A stretch of 16,996 nt of DNA from Victivallales bacterium (GTDB lineage Bacteria > Verrucomicrobiota > Lentisphaeria > Oligosphaerales > Oligosphaeraceae). Location of the stretch: positions 1 through 16,996 of the forward strand of contig JAGCSE010000118.1 in NCBI GenBank assembly GCA_017964325.1, read 5' to 3'. This document shows, in pieces, positions 14,294-16,996 of this stretch (positions within the stretch are counted from its first letter, which is position 1; each line of letters starts with the position of its first letter). The notes beneath the pieces were generated by a model. The model had not been told where the DNA came from and did not search any database. It saw only the letters and a list, made by a program, of their open reading frames with translations. The position numbers and the translations under genes were made by a program.

Positions 14294-16789
14294 ATGACTG
14301 AATCATACGAAGACGACAACCACGACGATGCGGATTCATTTGCAACATCGCCGCACAGCGATGAAACGGATATGTCAGGCGGAACGCAGCCGCACAGCGA
14401 TGACATCGTGCCTGCTGACGCATACAACACGTTGCCTCCAGGAGACTTGTCGCTTCTGAATGGCAAGTATCTGGTGCAGAATCGATGCGAAGGCGGCATG
14501 GGAGTTGTCTATGAGTGTGTCAAGAAGGCGACGAAGCAGGTTGTCGCGCTGAAGACGGTGCTTTCAGATGGCCCGATGACTCTGAAGGAAATCGAGGCGA
14601 TGCAACGCAACTACGATCGTGTCCACGAGCTGTCCCACGACCACATCGTCCGCGTCAACGCCCTCGAAGTGGATGAAGCCAGCGGCCAGTGGTATGTGGA
14701 GATGGACTGGGTGGATGGCGAAAATCTGAAAGACCACCTCAGCCGTTTCCACGGTGACATAAAGCAGACGGCGAAGGAGGCCGTCCGCGTCCTGCGGCAG
14801 GTCGCCGAGGCATTGGACTATGCACACGGCCATAATGTCATTCATCGCGACGTGAAGGACGCCAACATCATGGTCAAAAAGACTTCGGGCAATGCCGTGC
14901 TCATTGATTTCGGCATCGCGGGGCGTATAAGGCATGCCGAAGGGAAGAACGGGACTCTCCCTCACGAAATCACGGCGACGACGACGACCAGCCTCTTCGC
15001 CGGTACGCGCGGCTACCAGTCGCCGGAGCAATGGCAAGGCAAATCTGCGGATGCGGCGTCGGACGAGTATTCGTTGGCAGTGACGGCGTACCGCTGTCTT
15101 TCCGGCCATCTGCCGTTCTGGAGCGCCAATGAAGGTCTGCTTCAGGAGATGGTGCTATATGACGACGTACCGTCAATAAGAGCCATATCGGCCTCGGCGA
15201 ACACCGTTTTGAAAAAGGCGCTTGCGAAGGAGCCGTCCGAACGGTATGGGAGTTGCAAGGCGTTCATCGACGAATTGGAAAGGGGTTTGTCAGTGAAGGA
15301 TGAGACGAAGGCTGTCGTTTCAGAAGATGTTCCTGTTGAAAAGGATACAAGTTTTACAACGGCGAAATACTATATTCTGGCGGCCAAGATTAAAAAGCAC
15401 ATCGTTGATATTGAGAAGCGGGATTGGGATCGCGGGCAGACGTTCGGAGACCATCTGGAAGCGTTCGAGACGATGTGCGAGGCGGCGAAAATGGCGGAGT
15501 CCGGCAAGGATTTGCCCACGGCGTACAGCCTTTACATACAGGCGGAGGATGAATGGCGGTGGATTGAACATAACCAATCGTTGCGCAAGTCTGCGGCGGG
15601 CTCTCGTGAAAAGGCGCGGAACGCACGCGAAGCAGCCGTGAAGGCGGATGCGGAACGGCGGGCAACAGCGGATTTCCAAGAAGCTGAAAAACTGGGGAAA
15701 ATGGCGGAAAGCCAGTTTGAAACAGCGCAATTTGAAGATTCGGGAAAAGTCTTTGTCGCGGCGGAGACTGCATTTATGAAGGCGGCAGAAGAGTCGCGGA
15801 GAATAGCGGAAGAAGAGAAGGCGCGAAAAGAAGCCGAAGAAGCTGCTCGGAAAGCGGCCGAAAAAGCCGCTGCGGAAAAGGCAGCGAGGGAAGCGGCCGA
15901 AAGAAAGGCGGCTGAAAAAGCCGCAGCGGAAGAAGCGGCGAGGAAGGCGGCAGAGGCTTTTCAGCAACAACAGATCGTAACACTGGCATTGGGCAACGGT
16001 GTGGAGTTGAAGCTTGTGAAGATCGCGGCGGGGAGCTTCATGATGGGAAGCCCGTTGTCAGAGGAAGGGCGATTTGACAACGAGAAACAGCATAAGGTAA
16101 CGCTGACAAAGGATTTCTGGCTGGGCAGATGCCCGGTGACGCAGGGGCAGTACGAGGCCGTCATGGGAAATAATCCATCATATTTCAAAAAAGGCGGCGA
16201 CTATCCCGTGGAGACGGTGTCATGGCACGATGCCATGGCTTTCTGCAAGAAAGTAACAGAACAGGAGCGGGGGGCTGGGCGGCTTCCCGCAGGCTATGAA
16301 TTTACGCTTCCGACGGAGGCGCAGTGGGAGTACGCATGCCGCGCGGGGACGGGGACGGCCCTGTACAGCGGCGGCATCCGCATCTTCGGGGAGAACAACG
16401 CCCCCGCGCTGGACGGGATCGCGTGGTACGGGGGGAACTCCAGCGTCGGATACGAAGGCCGAGGCTGGGACACGAAGGGCTGGAAGGAGAAGCAGTATCC
16501 GGGCGGCCTTGCGGGGCTGAGGCTTGTCGGGATGAAGTCGCCCAACGCCTGGGGGCTTTACGACATGCTTGGCAATGTCTATGAGTGGTGCCGAGATTGG
16601 TATGGGGCCTATCCGGACGGAAATGCCGTGGATCCGAAGGGGCCGACGACGGGCTCGCGCCGTATGTCGCGCGGGGGCTCGTGGAGCAGCGGCGCCGGGG
16701 ACTGCCGCTCGGCGAACCGCGGCAACTACGACCCGTCGTATAGCTTCTACAACGTTGGGTTTCGCCTCGCCCTTGCTCCAGTTCAATGA
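14294..16789 (+). CDS. Ser/Thr protein kinase fused to coiled coil and FGE-sulfatase domain
   Basis: 831 aa, no signal peptide and no transmembrane helix seen, so probably cytoplasmic. An acidic, His/Asp/Ser-rich leader (1-50) precedes a Hanks-type kinase (54-331). The kinase has VALK (K87), HRDVKDAN (184-191), DFG (205-207) and SPE (243-245), plus a Thr-rich activation loop TATTTTS (227-233). The first glycine of the P-loop is replaced (CEGGMG, C65). Residues 350-490 are helical, and 495-556 form an Ala/Glu/Lys coiled coil. The FGE-sulfatase/C-type-lectin-fold domain spans 567-829 (PVTQGQYEAVMG, LPTEAQWEYACRAGTG, NAWGLYDMLGNVYEW, RGGSW, GFRLAL). The paired cysteines of true formylglycine-generating enzyme are absent, so it is likely a binding domain. 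AGGTAGGA (14281-14288) is followed after five bases by the ATG; a TTG ten codons earlier is unsupported. Confidence 0.92.
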   Translation: MTESYEDDNHDDADSFATSPHSDETDMSGGTQPHSDDIVPADAYNTLPPGDLSLLNGKYLVQNRCEGGMGVVYECVKKATKQVVALKTVLSDGPMTLKEIEAMQRNYDRVHELSHDHIVRVNALEVDEASGQWYVEMDWVDGENLKDHLSRFHGDIKQTAKEAVRVLRQVAEALDYAHGHNVIHRDVKDANIMVKKTSGNAVLIDFGIAGRIRHAEGKNGTLPHEITATTTTSLFAGTRGYQSPEQWQGKSADAASDEYSLAVTAYRCLSGHLPFWSANEGLLQEMVLYDDVPSIRAISASANTVLKKALAKEPSERYGSCKAFIDELERGLSVKDETKAVVSEDVPVEKDTSFTTAKYYILAAKIKKHIVDIEKRDWDRGQTFGDHLEAFETMCEAAKMAESGKDLPTAYSLYIQAEDEWRWIEHNQSLRKSAAGSREKARNAREAAVKADAERRATADFQEAEKLGKMAESQFETAQFEDSGKVFVAAETAFMKAAEESRRIAEEEKARKEAEEAARKAAEKAAAEKAAREAAERKAAEKAAAEEAARKAAEAFQQQQIVTLALGNGVELKLVKIAAGSFMMGSPLSEEGRFDNEKQHKVTLTKDFWLGRCPVTQGQYEAVMGNNPSYFKKGGDYPVETVSWHDAMAFCKKVTEQERGAGRLPAGYEFTLPTEAQWEYACRAGTGTALYSGGIRIFGENNAPALDGIAWYGGNSSVGYEGRGWDTKGWKEKQYPGGLAGLRLVGMKSPNAWGLYDMLGNVYEWCRDWYGAYPDGNAVDPKGPTTGSRRMSRGGSWSSGAGDCRSANRGNYDPSYSFYNVGFRLALAPVQ
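16670..16771 (+). other. DGR variable-region-like segment in the FGE domain
   Basis: C-terminal segment from RGGSW (793-797) to GFRLA (822-826). Presumed core residues are encoded mostly without adenine (Arg CGC, Ser TCG, Gly GGG/GGC, Trp TGG, Cys TGC, Ala GCG/GCC, Pro CCG). Presumed exposed positions use AGC, AGC, GGC, GAC, GGC, AAC, TAC, GAC, TAT, AGC, TTC, TAC, AAC and GTT. All of these can be reached from AAC or AAT by adenine substitution, as DGR mutagenesis would do. A G/C-rich stretch follows where the initiation-of-mutagenic-homology element would sit. No template repeat or reverse transcriptase is in the window, so the call is inferred. Confidence 0.5.
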
Positions 16790-16867
16790 GGGAATCCTCT
16801 GACAGCCAAAAATCGTCTTCGCCACAGGAGCCGAGCACGTCCCGCCCAAGTGCCAGCGCGGAGCGCG

Positions 16868-16893
16868 TCGCCGTCAGGCGGCCGATTTTTTTT
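16868..16893 (+). terminator. Intrinsic terminator after the kinase-FGE gene
   Basis: GCCG (16870-16873) pairs with CGGC (16879-16882) around the loop TCAGG. The stem is extended by TC/GA across one bulged C and is followed at once by eight T (16886-16893). It lies about 80 bp after the kinase stop and would end the plus-strand transcription unit. The stem is short but the T-run is strong. The remaining bases to the window end hold no gene I can support. Confidence 0.7.
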
Positions 16894-16941
16894 CAATGAT
16901 TCCAATGCAGTGCAAATTTTTGCCGGTGTTCATCAACCGTT

Positions 16942-16960
16942 CTGACGCCGCGGCGTTCAG
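16942..16960. repeat. GC-rich palindrome
   Basis: ACGCCGCGGCGT (16945-16956) is a perfect 12-bp palindrome with no loop. It is extended by CTG (16942-16944) and CAG (16958-16960) around one extra T. It lies about 150 bp downstream of the variable-region-like segment and 50 bp past the terminator. It could be a cruciform or protein-binding site; no T-run follows. Confidence 0.6.
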
Positions 16961-16996
16961 TCGGGAGGTGATACTGGCGCAGGGAACGTAATCCAA

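Noticed and set aside
15780..15960. Ala/Glu/Lys-rich stretch considered as a DNA tandem repeat
   Set aside because: The protein pattern (EAARKAAEKAA) recurs, but the DNA units are imperfect and of unequal length. It is better described as a coiled-coil segment than as a tandem repeat.
15320..15989. Minus-strand frames rich in Arg, Phe and Leu opposite the kinase coiled coil
   Set aside because: They mirror the Ala-Glu-Lys codons of the coiled coil and have no independent support.
16046..16789. FGE-sulfatase domain as an active formylglycine-generating enzyme or sulfatase maturase
   Set aside because: The paired active-site cysteines of genuine FGE are not present near RGGSW, no sulfatase gene is nearby, and the domain is fused to a kinase. 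A binding role for the fold is more likely.

Overview
The window looks like a chromosomal segment of a Gram-negative bacterium with an outer membrane, most likely from the PVC superphylum (Lentisphaerota, Kiritimatiellota or Verrucomicrobiota). The taxon is an inference from gene content: TolQ/TolR/TolA-type envelope genes, a site-2 protease with several PDZ domains, lipoproteins, a GH10-like protein with a C-terminal 'GDY' beta-module, and a Ser/Thr kinase carrying an Ala/Glu/Lys-rich coiled coil and an FGE-sulfatase (C-type-lectin-fold) domain. No rRNA is present to confirm it. No tRNA, CRISPR array, transposase or integrase gene was seen.

Layout. A divergent promoter region (about 9070-9305) splits the window in two. 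To the left, everything is on the minus strand and closely spaced. Read from the promoter outwards it encodes a PEGA/TolB-like beta-propeller lipoprotein, an RseP-family protease with about four PDZ modules, cytidylate kinase (cmk), a YbgC-type thioesterase, a WecA/MraY-family glycan phosphotransferase, nadC, a small lipoprotein and formate-tetrahydrofolate ligase (fhs). fhs has its own perfect TATAAT -10 box. Downstream of fhs lies an array of nine 7-bp units. To the right, everything is on the plus strand: rsmA (ksgA), tolQ, tolR, a TolA/TonB-like protein with a perfect 24-bp tandem repeat, a secreted GH10-like protein, and an 831-aa kinase-FGE fusion, followed by a good intrinsic terminator.

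How the genes relate. The two transcription units share a divergent region and both contain Tol-type envelope parts: a propeller lipoprotein and YbgC on the left, Q/R/A on the right. RseP, WecA-like and the lipoproteins also concern the envelope; fhs, nadC, cmk and rsmA are housekeeping.

The most interesting part is the right end. (i) The GH10-like protein keeps the family's layout, but both catalytic Glu positions and most substrate-contact positions appear substituted, so it looks like a secreted pseudo-glycosidase. (ii) The kinase-FGE fusion ends in a segment with the architecture of a diversity-generating retroelement (DGR) variable region. Structural residues there use mostly adenine-free codons, while the presumed variable residues use NNC/NNT codons of the kind reachable from AAC/AAT. 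The flanking FGE sequence is abruptly richer in G and C. No reverse transcriptase or template repeat lies in the window, which ends about 200 bp after this gene, so the DGR link is a testable inference. A DGR-diversified sensor domain on an apparently cytoplasmic kinase is the best candidate for an unusual system here.
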